Of a stretch of 64,000 bases of DNA, positions 1 through 9,501 are shown one piece after another. Made by a program: the position numbers and the translations under genes. The stretch is from Cylindrotheca closterium (lineage: Eukaryota; Bacillariophyta; Bacillariophyceae; Bacillariales; Bacillariaceae): positions 195,083-259,082 of the forward strand of contig CAKOGP040000001.1 in the NCBI GenBank assembly GCA_933822405.4, read 5' to 3'. Numbering within the stretch: the first letter of the stretch is position 1; each line of letters begins with the position of its first letter. The notes beneath the pieces are model-generated. The model made no database searches and was not told the DNA's origin. It worked only from the letters and a program-made list of their open reading frames with translations.

Positions 1-1
1 T

Positions 2-58
2 CCTCCACCACCGCCGCCATCGTCCGAACCCACTGCCAAACGACCCAAAACGGGATGA
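2..58 (+). CDS. possible 3' end of an upstream gene (partial)
   Basis: The first bases read in frame 2 as a proline run followed by SSEPTAKRPKTG and a TGA at 56-58. A low-complexity basic C-terminus like this is plausible for a nuclear protein whose body lies outside the window. Only 18 codons are visible and no domain can be assigned. The call rests on the lack of an early stop and the compositional bias. Confidence 0.25.
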   Translation, partial: PPPPPPSSEPTAKRPKTG

Positions 59-211
59 GCTACTCTTTGTAGTGTAATACAGTTTTTGCTATGCCTGTTC
101 CAATTAAAAAAGAACCACAACACAACAACAAATATCTCTTTTCTCTTTTTCATACATGAATAATATTATTATACAACCTTGCATTTCTATCAGAAGCCAT
201 GAGTACCTAAT

Positions 212-1969
212 TTAAACATTTTTCTGTTGCTTTCCATTGGCAAGATAGGCTTCCAAAAGTGTACTGGTGGACAGATTGAATCCCTGTACAGTTGCGCCAG
301 TTCGTCTCGAAGCTGCCAATTGGACACGGACATGTTTTGCCAACAATTTACCCAGTTCCAATCCGAACTGGTCAAAACTGTTGATACCCCACAGAAATCC
401 TTGGACAGCAGTTCGGTGCTCGTACAGTGCCAACAGTTGACCGACGCTAAAGGCATCCAGTCGAGTCATTAGTATACTACTCGATGGACGGTTTCCAGTA
501 AAGACCATGTGCTCTCGAAGGCCTTCTTCGACGCCTTCTTGCATCAAATCCACAAAGGTCTTGCCATAGGCCAAGGCATCGGGCTGGGCAAAGAAATTAG
601 ACATTAGTTCGTCGTGGCTAGGAACGTTCTCTCCTGGTAAATCGAGCGGACGCTGGGATTCCATAAAGCCGATAAAGTCTGCTGGAACCACTCGACCTTG
701 ATGCATCAATTGAAAGAATGGGTGGTGACTGTTGGTGCCAGGTGCTCCAAAATTGACCTCCCCAGAAGAATGATGGAGCTCTACTCCATCCAAGGCGACT
801 CGCTTTCCATTGCTCTCCATATCGACCAACTGGACGTGAGCAGGGAATTTTCGAAGGGCGTGTGCATAGGGTAAAATGCCGCGGGAGGAATACCCCATAA
901 AGGTAGAGTTCCAAACACCCAAGAGTCCCAGCAATACTGGAATATTGTCTCGAAGTGGTGCATTGAAAAAGTGCTCATCCATATCGTGAGCACCATCCAG
1001 GAATTGCGTCATTATGGATCCAGAATATTGTAACGATAAGGGCAGCAGTCCAGCGGCACTGCATACAGAGTATCGTCCAATGACCCAGTCCCAAATTTTG
1101 AATATGTTGTTCCTCGGAATCCCCAATTGTCCCGGGGCAGACTTTGAGAAATTACTATTGATACACGCGACAGCAGCGACATGTTTTGCAATAATTTGAC
1201 TCTCGGTGTAATTACCAGTCTTCATTAATCGTTGGATCAACCATTTCATTGCCGATCGAGCATTCAAAGTCTCTCCCGAATCAAACTCTTTGGATACAAT
1301 GACAATCAAAGTTTCTTCTGGGTCCAGATGTCCAGTAGTCTGGAATGTATCCACTGGGTCGACATTGGAAAGAAAATGAATGCTTCGGCCTTCCGCAGCT
1401 TCTGCGGCTGTAACGTCAGCACTCAGGGCCTCGGACACAAATTCAATTCCCAAATGCATACCCCCACAGGTCACCACGAGTGTGGTTTTCAATGGTTTGC
1501 CAGTGATACCAAGATGCGTTCCACTTCGCACTTGCTCTGAAAAGATTACAACCTGATCTCGTACTGTATGTATCTCTTCCAAGATCTTGTCAGCCAAACC
1601 ATGTGAACCACCCGAAAAGAGATATCCTTTTGGCATTCGTAACATATGATGAAGGACCGCTTTGTCCTCAGTCGTGTTTATTCTCTCCCCAGTTCGAAAG
1701 GCTTCTTGCCGTTCCGCAAAACCAACTGCATCGGCCAAGTCAAACAGCATTTCCATGGTTTCCCCCGTAACTTGTTGCCGGCTGTAATCCAAAATTATTT
1801 TTCGAAATCCTTCAGACATATGAACCGCTGTCAATCCAGCGCATCGAGAGCTATCATTGCACAAGTTTCGGAGATGCAGCTTGTCGTCGTACTGGAACTC
1901 AGCTGCCGCGCTCTGTAGTGCGTCATATTGTGGCACCTCGGTGCATTTCAAGATATGAAACCCTGACAT
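212..1969 (-). CDS. GPI: glucose-6-phosphate isomerase
   Basis: A 585-residue single-exon protein that interconverts glucose-6-phosphate and fructose-6-phosphate. Family landmarks in order are INTTEDKAVLHHMLR, GGMHLGIEFV, the sugar-binding SKEFDSGET segment, WVIGRYSVCSAAGL, MESNGK (with the glutamate aligned to the catalytic base), GTNSHHPFFQLMHQG and the C-terminal FDQFGLELGK. Length matches the 550-600 residues usual for the family. The N-terminus (MSGFHILKCTEV) has no signal peptide, so a cytosolic enzyme is inferred. The first signature normally reads G-G-R-[FY], but here it is I-G-R-Y, and the last signature has Leu for Val in G-x-E. The start at 1969 is the first in-frame ATG and gives a family-like N-terminus. 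Confidence 0.95.
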   Translation of the reverse strand: MSGFHILKCTEVPQYDALQSAAAEFQYDDKLHLRNLCNDSSRCAGLTAVHMSEGFRKIILDYSRQQVTGETMEMLFDLADAVGFAERQEAFRTGERINTTEDKAVLHHMLRMPKGYLFSGGSHGLADKILEEIHTVRDQVVIFSEQVRSGTHLGITGKPLKTTLVVTCGGMHLGIEFVSEALSADVTAAEAAEGRSIHFLSNVDPVDTFQTTGHLDPEETLIVIVSKEFDSGETLNARSAMKWLIQRLMKTGNYTESQIIAKHVAAVACINSNFSKSAPGQLGIPRNNIFKIWDWVIGRYSVCSAAGLLPLSLQYSGSIMTQFLDGAHDMDEHFFNAPLRDNIPVLLGLLGVWNSTFMGYSSRGILPYAHALRKFPAHVQLVDMESNGKRVALDGVELHHSSGEVNFGAPGTNSHHPFFQLMHQGRVVPADFIGFMESQRPLDLPGENVPSHDELMSNFFAQPDALAYGKTFVDLMQEGVEEGLREHMVFTGNRPSSSILMTRLDAFSVGQLLALYEHRTAVQGFLWGINSFDQFGLELGKLLAKHVRVQLAASRRTGATVQGFNLSTSTLLEAYLANGKQQKNV

Positions 1970-2210
1970 GGTAGGAACGATTCGATTATTTTGTTGTTCT
2001 CAATCAACTTTGAAATTATGTGTCCATTGAAAATCCGGGTGTTTTGGATTCTGTTCATCAACGGGCTGGGGAAAGTGTTTGTGACGGTACGTGTAAAAAT
2101 ATTTTAAAGTACTCAAAAGTTTACCCACAACATAGGTAGGCAAGCTTCTGTAGCTTCAGGCTGCGTATTGTATTTTATGATTTTACAGTATTGGCGTCTC
2201 TTTGTCTGTA

Positions 2211-3506
2211 TCACTCATAGACTGCAGCGCGTTGGACCACTGATCGTCGACTTCGTCTTGCTGAATGATGAGGGTATGGTGATGATGAATGATCAACCAT
2301 GTGTTGTTGATACATTACGGGTTGTTGAGGATAGAAATGGACCTCATCTTCTTCCTCTATGATTCCTTTGCTCTCTTCCAACATTTGCAGTGATGCGGCT
2401 ATCCTCCTGTAGCATCTATCAATCTCCAAGTCCATTGAGTCTGCTGATGACTCGCCCTCAGATGCAACACTTTCTGTCGGAGCCACTAGATGGCTTCCTC
2501 TCTTGTCATAGTTCTGTGGTGCACTCTTTTCTACGAAGTTGTTGATAGAGCGCCTCGAATGACTTTGTCGCTCCAACGCTTCCCGTCTCTCCATTTCCTG
2601 GCTTTCCTTTTCTTGTCTCTCTTTTCTCTCCGTCATTTCTTGAACTCTGGCTACATGTAACCGCTCCTCTCGAGTGGGTGTCCTCCTTTCTATGGGGTCG
2701 CTGGTTGGTTCTCTAGCTTGTTTCGCTTCTTTTTCTCGATTAGTCTTTCGTCGATCGATGAATATACCCCTTTCTTCTTGATCTTTCCTTTCTTTCGATT
2801 CCTCGATTTGAGCTTCGAGATAAATCTCCTCCTGTTCCAGCAGCCCATCAATAGCTTCACGAAACAAGCTAGCTGTTGATGGTGAATCAAAAGTGTTGAA
2901 ATGCCAAGTCTCAACCTCGGCAACATCTTTTTCGCATCCTGGGTATGACAACTCAAGCTCGTCAAGAGTTTTGAGGCGCCAGTGTATTCGTTTTCCTTCA
3001 TGTTTGTTTTGCATTTCTTTCATTTGATGGAACAGCTTAGGAAATGTGGTGAATGGCTCACTACAGTGAGCTTGGACTGCATTCTGATATGCATCCTCCC
3101 AACCTGGATATGTGAAGTCGCAGTCATCAAGGGCAGCAAGATTGGCATGAGACCGGTCTCCCTCGTACAGCGCATGCTTGTTGACTAGACCTTGCATCCT
3201 TTCTTCAAACTTTTCTTGTGTCTCGTCATTCACAGGGTTCTCACGACACCATTCTTCGATTCTTCTCTTGTCTCCAAGGCATCCAGGATAATCAATATCC
3301 AAATCATCAAGGATCTCTATTCTTAGCATTATGTAGTAATTGTCGAATTCTCTCTGTTTCTCCATTATTTCCATAAAGAGTCTCTCAAACACTCGGGTTG
3401 TTCCGATTTGAAAAGCCTCGGCAGCTTCCTCATAGTCATTCTCCCATCCGGGATAGCTCAGTTCTGTGTCGGCAAGTTCACGAAGCCGATGAGAACCAAC
3501 CGACAT
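2211..3506 (-). CDS. YPG[WC]-repeat protein with charged C-terminal half
   Basis: A 431-residue protein not recognised as a named family. Residues 1-205 hold four diverged copies of a unit with consensus L-x-x-L-D-[DE]-[LC]-[DE]-[LIF]-x-Y-P-G-[WC], followed by an acidic/aromatic helix. YPG occurs at residues 18, 73, 133 and 188, alternating YPGW, YPGC, YPGW, YPGC. From about residue 225 to 320 the chain is very rich in Glu, Arg and Lys and should form long helix or coiled coil. The tail is polar and ends in RRSRRSVVQRAAVYE. There is no signal peptide or membrane segment. It lies head-to-head with mL41, 289 bp between start codons. The repeat plus coiled coil suggests a scaffold, but this is inference. 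Confidence 0.7.
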   Translation of the reverse strand: MSVGSHRLRELADTELSYPGWENDYEEAAEAFQIGTTRVFERLFMEIMEKQREFDNYYIMLRIEILDDLDIDYPGCLGDKRRIEEWCRENPVNDETQEKFEERMQGLVNKHALYEGDRSHANLAALDDCDFTYPGWEDAYQNAVQAHCSEPFTTFPKLFHQMKEMQNKHEGKRIHWRLKTLDELELSYPGCEKDVAEVETWHFNTFDSPSTASLFREAIDGLLEQEEIYLEAQIEESKERKDQEERGIFIDRRKTNREKEAKQAREPTSDPIERRTPTREERLHVARVQEMTERKERQEKESQEMERREALERQSHSRRSINNFVEKSAPQNYDKRGSHLVAPTESVASEGESSADSMDLEIDRCYRRIAASLQMLEESKGIIEEEDEVHFYPQQPVMYQQHMVDHSSSPYPHHSARRSRRSVVQRAAVYE

Positions 3507-3555
3507 GGTGCAATCCTAGTGATGTTGCTGTTGGAAATAAAAATATTCGCGTGAT

Positions 3556-3567
3556 GGGGGGGGGGGG
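3556..3567. repeat. G12 homopolymer in a divergent promoter region
   Basis: An uninterrupted run of 12 G lies between the divergent starts of the YPGW protein and mL41. The length is a likely site of slippage or sequencing error. Confidence 0.8.
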
Positions 3568-3795
3568 TGACTGGAACATCCAACTGATGGTGGGTTTTCG
3601 TTTGATTGCCTCCATCGCCGAAGGCGCATTAAACTGGTCGGCGGGCGTGCACGATAATACGCGTGTCAAATGTACTGAGAGAGTGCTGTCTGTCATCCAT
3701 CCGCCATTCAAATCGAAGCTGGCAACAACCAAAACACAATCAACGACACATCGTCATCAACCTTTTGCTTCATCAAATTCTCCATTAGTCCAACC

Positions 3796-4222
3796 ATGAA
3801 CTTCAACAGTCTTCTATCACCATTCTGTGCGCGATTATCCCGGCCCAATCCCCTCCATGAGTCCATACAGCAACGTTTCATGTCCAAATACCTTTCCAAA
3901 GCCGCCGCCAAAAGACTGCCACTGAATGCCAAGAGAGCTGGAAAAGGTTACTACAAGGGAAAAGGAGGAACTAAGGAAGGAAGACTAACGAGCAAGGGGA
4001 GATTTATTGTGGATCACGACAAGCGATTGGAATTGATTGTGCCCGATCTAGAAGGTTTCAAGGTGAGTACACTGTTTTATGAGTTGTGTTGATAATTTCT
4101 AGATGTTTCCGGCGTAATGCTGATGTTGATTTTTTTGTCTTGAGCAGCTGAAACCATATATTGCATCAACAGCTTCCAAATTTGAACCCGAAATTCGAAG
4201 AAGACCGGGCCAAACGGCCTAA
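3796..4222 (+). CDS. MRPL41: mitochondrial large-subunit ribosomal protein mL41
   Basis: Two exons, 3796-4062 and 4148-4222, flank an 85-nt phase-0 intron (GTGAGT...GAGCAG) and give 113 residues. The conserved mL41 core is clear: KRLPLNAKRAGKGYYKGKGG, then a KEGRLTSKGRFIVD segment, VPDLEGFK and, after the splice, LKPYIAS. The protein is a structural component of the large mitoribosomal subunit in the matrix. The N-terminal 35 residues (MNFNSLLSPFCARLSR...) are rich in Arg/Ser and lack acidic residues until HES, consistent with a mitochondrial presequence. Without splicing the frame stops within a few codons after the donor, so the intron is needed to recover the conserved end. A DNMT2-type gene follows on the same strand. 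Confidence 0.92.
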
Positions 4223-4685
4223 GATAGAGACTATATGACTACTATTGGGTTTTTAAGCTTTTAGTGTGTTCTTTGAGATACATTTTCACCTTGCATTATG
4301 TTTGGCGTCCTGTCGTGGTTCTTATTGCCCAAACGAAGCTGAGACCAATTGCTCCAATAATTGCAGATTGGACTGCGTAGCCCTTGAGTACAGGCGATTT
4401 ACTTGACAGTGAGCATACTATCAAGGAATCCCTGATCAACCATCACTTATCGTGTGCTGTTGTTTGCAACGGCTTCAGTTTCCCACCATGCAAATCTTTA
4501 GCTATTTGGTTTCGCTTATCAGATAGATGATAGTTTAATCCCCTTGCTTCGCGACCCATGCATTGGTAGAGTTCTTGCCTCATCAACCAAGATGAAACGA
4601 ACAAATCATGAGCACTACAGTAGTACGTTTCCGTCTGTGCTACATCGGTACTTCCCTCCAAAAACATCAAATCTCCACAAAACGA

Positions 4686-6165
4686 ATGAACCTCTCTCTC
4701 CTGCTCCTTGCTTCCATTGCTTTGCTGCAAATCAACAACACTTTAGCCTTTTCCTCACACCGCAGCATGGGTAAACGACAAAAGAAGCGAACGCATTCAG
4801 AAATTGACCCTCAGCCTGATGATGAGAATGATCTCACCTACGTTGAATTCTATTCGGGTATCGGAGGATGGACAATGGCTTTCGAAGAAGCGCTCGGGCG
4901 GCTTGAGAACCAAGAAGAGCCTCCACTGAAGCCAAAACGAATTACAGCCCTGGATCATTCTGACTTGTGTATGCGAGTCTTTGAGCATAATTTTAGAACT
5001 AAAAGAAAGTCGTTTCAGATTCAGATCCAAGGTCTAACGAAAAAGCAAGTCGAAACCTGGAAATCCAAGTTTTGGTTCATGTCACCACCCTGCCGTAAGT
5101 CCTGGTCAAACAATCTACGTCCTTGAACATAAGGAAGGAACTTGATTTCACATTCATCTTCCCGCCCAATACATTTAGAACCCCATACAAGGCAACACTC
5201 GAATCAAGAGAAGGATCTTTCTGACTCGAGATCCACCAGCTTTCTTCATCTTTGCACTCTCCTCTCAGAAATGGAGGAGTCTACCTTGCCTCAAATGATT
5301 TGTTGCGAGAATGTGGTCGGATTTGAAACATCAAATAGCTTTGAACAGTGGCGTAAAGCATTGGCAGAACGAAATTATCATGTCGGTCACTTTCATTTGA
5401 CTCCCACCCAAGTCCAGCTACCCAACGATCGACCACGGTACTTTTCCGTTGCTGTCCAAGCAAACTCTCTTTCTTCATCCAAAGACGCCTCTTTGTATCT
5501 CAGTTATCTGCAACACGAAGATCTAAGTAAAGAAGAAGAAACGATAAAGATCCAATCTTCGATTCCGGAGCTTGGCGTGAATGTGGCATCCGAGGAAGCC
5601 GAGACTGCTGACGCTGCGACGATATCCACATTTCTCGACACTGCTGACAATTCAGATCTCCGAATCCCCGAAAAATTGCTCAATAGCGATGCCGCTTGGT
5701 GTTTTGATATTGTCTCACCAAACAATCGACGTTCAAGGTGAGTCACCAGTACTATTGATTGATTCTACCATTTCTGTGCCTTTCGAAACATCATCATCTC
5801 ACCCTTCAATTCTTACCTTCAGCTGTTTTACACACTCATATGGTGGCTATGTACGAGGAACGGGGAGTATTCTATACAATTGCGCCGATTCTGAAGGAAA
5901 GAAGCTGATCAAACCAGAAGAAAGAGAGTTTCAGAAAGATTGGATGAAAGACTTTGACAAGACAAAGCTTCGGTACTTTTCGGGAATGGAGCTAGCTCGT
6001 CTGTTTGGTTTCAGCGAAAGATTTTCGTTTCCTTCCAGCTGCACTCCCAAACAACAGAGGAAATTGATTGGAAACTCGTTGAATGTTCGAATTGCATCCA
6101 AGATTGTAGAGTTGGGTTTGCGATGCATGCAACTTGATGGGAAGAGCAAACGACCAAAGAGCTAA
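4686..6165 (+). CDS. TRDMT1: DNMT2-type tRNA (cytosine-5) methyltransferase
   Basis: Three exons, 4686-5094, 5179-5737 and 5823-6165, have introns of 84 and 85 nt and encode 436 residues. The SAM-binding YVEFYSGIGGWTMAFEEAL motif starts the domain. The catalytic PPCQPHTRQ loop is restored exactly by the first splice (C of codon CAA on exon 1). The ENV motif is CCENVVGFE, and DNMT2-type CFTHSYGGYVRGTGS follows the second splice. QRKLIGNSLNV is the C-terminal motif. The family methylates C38 of tRNA-Asp. The ATG at 4686 opens a hydrophobic MNLSLLLLASIALLQINNTLA leader ending Ala-Phe-Ser-Ser. An upstream in-frame ATG at 4608 would add 26 residues, and one at 4767 (MGKRQKKR) would give a 409-residue leaderless form. 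Which start is used decides compartment. Confidence 0.9.
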
Positions 6166-6254
6166 GAGTAATGATCGAGTGAGCCAGTGACAAAACGTCT
6201 TCTATAGGAATATGATATGATTCATTCAATCATCAATGGCAATTGATTGATTGT

Positions 6255-7013
6255 CTACAGCTTGGCGCATCCACGCTTTTCAAATTCTTGTTTGATTTGT
6301 TCAGAATTGCAAACCGCAGGGAAAAAGTGGACTTGTCCCGGAACTGCTTCTCCCGATTGTATCTTTTCTTCCTTATTGGCAAATTCTCCTGGGCCATCAT
6401 TCCAGAATTGTGAATCTGTTTGAGTCTCTTTGAAATAGACCAAAATGGGACCGACAGGACTGCTACCAATGGCAGGAAAGAAGTCGTAATTGACAATGGA
6501 ATCGCAGGCCCATACATTGGCGCCGCCCACCACGACATTTTCCCCGGAACCTTCCATTTCTCCTGTCAGAATATTCTTGACATTGACCAGCTCCAATTCG
6601 TTATTTTCGTTGAATACGAATCGAATTCGGAAACTTTGGACCAAAAAGAGCAATCCCAACAAAGTCACGAGGGGACCCAAGGTTAGTTGAATATAAGGAA
6701 TTTGGTCCAAAAGCAATCCTCCGGCCAAGAAAGCACCGGCCACTCGAAAGTCGTTAGCAATGGTAACTGGCTCAAATTTTGGTGCCGCTACAGCCTTGGC
6801 AGCTTCCTTGGGTTGCAGAATGTCACTCAAGAAGGAAAATGGATTGTTGTCGTTGGCGTAAAGACGAGTGCCGGAAGGTGATGGTGATGATGATGATGAT
6901 GATTGACGAACTCCAGCCGCAGTGGTGGTTCTTCCAACAGTTGGTGAAGTGAATGCCAAACATGCATTTGAGCTCACTGCCAACACGATCAAGATACTTT
7001 GAGTGGTCTTCAT
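6255..7013 (-). CDS. DUF3119 family protein, predicted plastid-targeted
   Basis: A 252-residue single-exon protein. Residues 1-20 are a signal peptide (MKTTQSILIVLAVSSNACLA) followed by Phe-Thr-Ser-Pro and a Ser/Thr/Arg-rich stretch. This is the Ala/Phe junction typical of stramenopile plastid bipartite presequences. The mature part has NDFRVAGAFLAGGLLLDQI and a hydrophobic TLGPLVTLLGLLFLVQSFRIRF segment, then a mixed domain with WACDSIVNYDFFP and the end CNSEQIKQEFEKRGC. This layout agrees with DUF3119, a family shared by cyanobacteria and plastid-bearing eukaryotes with no settled function. A Ser run at residues 39-45 comes from a short trinucleotide repeat near 6886-6902. The gene is divergent to the small plastid protein at 7499. 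Confidence 0.8.
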   Translation of the reverse strand: MKTTQSILIVLAVSSNACLAFTSPTVGRTTTAAGVRQSSSSSSPSPSGTRLYANDNNPFSFLSDILQPKEAAKAVAAPKFEPVTIANDFRVAGAFLAGGLLLDQIPYIQLTLGPLVTLLGLLFLVQSFRIRFVFNENNELELVNVKNILTGEMEGSGENVVVGGANVWACDSIVNYDFFPAIGSSPVGPILVYFKETQTDSQFWNDGPGEFANKEEKIQSGEAVPGQVHFFPAVCNSEQIKQEFEKRGCAKL

Positions 7014-7498
7014 TGTGTGATTGATTTTGTGGTTCTGGGACGAGAAGTTGGTTGAGTGTTGGCGGAAGACAGATACGCTTCCTGATCCTCCAACAAAAAT
7101 GGATTCTGTTGGCGGTTGTTTTTGGATTGTGTTGACGTCAGTCAGTCGTTAAGTCGAATAGGTCGATTTTGAATTTTGGCGAGGACTACGACTAGACTAC
7201 TCGTACACGTACCGGTACGTGTACCAATACTGACGACTTCCGATGATATTTTGGTCGATCGGATGTGCGCGTGATGGGTTCGCATCTGATCAGTGGGCAC
7301 GTGAGTACCCATAACCTATTGAGATTGCAAATCAAAACTCAAGAGCCGATCCGCGTTGTGGGTGCTGTGGAGGACCCATTCTCATTCGTAAAGTGACTCG
7401 TTTGTAGACACGATACGATTAGAGAAACGAGAGCCACTGATTGGATCAGACATTTTACAAATCATAAAGAGGGAAACACTCCACATTGTTAAAAGAGA
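7014..7498. promoter_or_regulatory. divergent intergenic region between two plastid-targeted genes
   Basis: 485 bp separate the start codons of the DUF3119 gene and the small protein at 7499. Both products carry plastid-type leaders, so shared control is possible. The region holds a perfect 22-bp palindrome at 7203-7224, annotated separately. No reading frame here looks coding. Confidence 0.4.
7203..7224. repeat. perfect 22-bp GTAC-type palindrome
   Basis: The left half is GTACACGTACC and the right half GGTACGTGTAC, an exact reverse complement with no spacer. It lies almost midway between two divergent starts. It is the longest perfect member noticed of a group of GTAC-rich palindromes in the window's intergenic DNA. 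Confidence 0.85.
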
Positions 7499-7984
7499 AT
7501 GAAATTATGGATGGTTGCTTTGTTAATGCTAGCCTTAGGCGCGAATGGGTTTCAAGTTCAAGTACGGTATCTAGCGGGTTCGAGAAGGACTACAAGAAGA
7601 GCAAGCACATCAGCACCACACGAATCTTCGCTACTCATTCGTCAGATGCTCATGAACAATGATTCCTTCAACTCTAGTTCATATTCCTCTCAGCACCAGC
7701 AGTCCACCAAGCACTACTTTCAAAGCATCAAGGCAAGCGGAGAAGTTGCCAAGTCATCCGACGATGGATCTCATCCCACCCATTCAAGTTCCACTGGCCT
7801 TAGAATGGCACATGGAGCCATTTGCCCCGAGACCATTGCCATTTTCGAAAAGAACTCCAACCCAGCCATTCGTCGCTTTGTGGATACTTACCACAAGCGT
7901 GGTCCACTCGCCTGCGAAGACTTGCTATCCGATCCCGAAGTCCTTCCTCATCTCACCAAGGCCATGAGAGATATTCATGCTTAA
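7499..7984 (+). CDS. small predicted plastid-targeted protein of unknown function
   Basis: A 161-residue protein. Residues 1-17 (MKLWMVALLMLALGANG) form a signal peptide followed by Phe-Gln and an Arg/Ser/Thr-rich stretch (RRTTRRASTSAP). This is the bipartite plastid layout with Gly-Phe at the junction. The compact C-terminal part from about residue 100 (RMAHGAICPETIAIFEKNSN, then an Arg-Arg-Phe-Val-Asp segment, LACEDLLSDPEVLPHL) looks folded and selected, whereas residues 45-95 are low-complexity Ser/His. I do not recognise the family. The start at 7499 is the first ATG and is needed for the leader. A DUF3119 gene is divergent upstream. Confidence 0.72.
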   Translation: MKLWMVALLMLALGANGFQVQVRYLAGSRRTTRRASTSAPHESSLLIRQMLMNNDSFNSSSYSSQHQQSTKHYFQSIKASGEVAKSSDDGSHPTHSSSTGLRMAHGAICPETIAIFEKNSNPAIRRFVDTYHKRGPLACEDLLSDPEVLPHLTKAMRDIHA

Positions 7985-8871
7985 ATTGAGAGTGAGTGAA
8001 ACAAACGAAAACAAGAGCTACGCATGTCACTGGAAACCACGAGAGAGGCGCATCTCTTTTCGTGCCCAGTGAGGAAACATGATCTTTGCAATCCAAACTA
8101 CTCTCCTGTCAGGATTTGGTTGCCGCTTACAACATCAAACTCTTCTTGGATAAATGAGGATGCAATCAATCATCCATCCAAGACAGCCTATATTTATATG
8201 GACGGAAGACATTATCCCTTCTATATGCTACAGACAAGAAAAAGCAAGCTGCTACAAGCTACTACCTTACTACTACTACTTACGAACTGAATTCGTTCGC
8301 TCAACCTCGGCTATCGCTACAGTCCGAGGAGGAAGCGAATGAATCCATCCAACCAAACACAAAAACAAGCAAAAAGCAACTACATATTGCAAGACTACCT
8401 ACAATTCAGCTATATGCATTGAGAATATCAATATCAATCAGACCATAGGACTAGACCTAAAAAAAAAAAGTAAATAATACTACACGCCATGCAAAACGAT
8501 CAAACATCAAGACTGTGTAGATAGTAGTTTTTATCATAGTGTGATGCGCAAAGAATACAAAACTGCACTCTCTATACTTAGGTTTGTATTTATTCCAACC
8601 TCGGCTCATTTTCAAAATGCGTTGAATGAGGCAATCGGTATCTGAATCGATGGATCCATTGGTGTCGTTTTTTGCCAATGCAACTGAAATCTAAAGCTGG
8701 GCAGCACTCGTTGAACGAAATACTTGGTGAGTTTCTTTCTGATATATTGTTTCATTCTCGTGGCTGCTGTTGAGCGCCACAGTGATCTCAATGATCAAAG
8801 GGAGGCTCCTGCGCTACATGTATGCTTGTTGCTTCCAGCACCCACTATAGCTCACACCCACATGTACTACA
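7985..8871. other. intergenic, nothing assignable
   Basis: This 887-bp stretch lies between two convergent genes. It has a short A-run near 8460-8469. Short frames exist on both strands but lack codon bias, motifs or splice-supported extension. It probably holds the two 3' UTRs. No RNA gene was recognised. Confidence 0.5.
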
Positions 8872-9501
8872 TTAAATCCCCGAATATGGAATGCCATTAC
8901 TACCTCTGGGTGCTATCCCCGAAGCCGGTAAGGTACGTTCCAAGATTAGCTTGGAAAAATCTTGGTGGGATGCCAAGTGAGTTTCCAAAAAGTCCACCTT
9001 TAGATAGGGTGCCAATTTCAGGGCCAATAAGTGTTTGCACAAGGTCACATCTTTTGTTGACTTCGAGGATTTGCTAACCTTTTCGAGAAAGGAACGACAG
9101 GAACAATAATCCACTCCATTATTAGCTTGGGTAAAGCAGAGATAGGACGATGAATCTTCGCCCAAAGCCCGCCCTTTACTGCTGCTGTGGACAACATGCA
9201 CGCTACGGGTGAGTCCACACGTGCGAGGGCTGGAAATTTTCACAATGCTGGGAATGGCGGCAGTCGAGGAATCCAACAATGCCAAGGCAGCCATCAGAGT
9301 ATTGTTGCCGTACAAGAATTCGGTCACGTTGAGAATTTCGTCTTGAAGGATTTTCGTCTTGTTGGATGCACCTCCTGCTGCTGGTGTGTCCTCCTCGAAA
9401 GATGATGGATCCAAGGTGTCAAGGTAAGAATTCAGTTGGAATTGTGGGTTTTCGAGGGTGACTGGTGGGGGATTGGGAGCTATCCAGCTACTTTCAGGCA
9501 T
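8872..9501 (-). CDS. ZSWIM7: SWIM zinc-finger protein, SWS1/ZSWIM7 homologue
   Basis: A 209-residue protein with a complete SWIM zinc finger: Cys133-x-Cys135 in DYCSCRSFL and Cys155-x-His157 in TLCKHLLALKLAP. The preceding part also matches ZSWIM7: a helical ILNVTEFLYGN segment, then SIVKISSPRTC and SSSYLCFT in the order seen in animals. SWS1/ZSWIM7 is a Shu-complex factor that promotes Rad51 filament assembly in homologous recombination. The usual partner SWSAP1 was not seen nearby. The first in-frame ATG is at 9501. Residues 1-50, Pro-rich and then acidic, are an extension relative to animal proteins of about 140 residues. Confidence 0.82.
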   Translation of the reverse strand: MPESSWIAPNPPPVTLENPQFQLNSYLDTLDPSSFEEDTPAAGGASNKTKILQDEILNVTEFLYGNNTLMAALALLDSSTAAIPSIVKISSPRTCGLTRSVHVVHSSSKGRALGEDSSSYLCFTQANNGVDYCSCRSFLEKVSKSSKSTKDVTLCKHLLALKLAPYLKVDFLETHLASHQDFSKLILERTLPASGIAPRGSNGIPYSGI

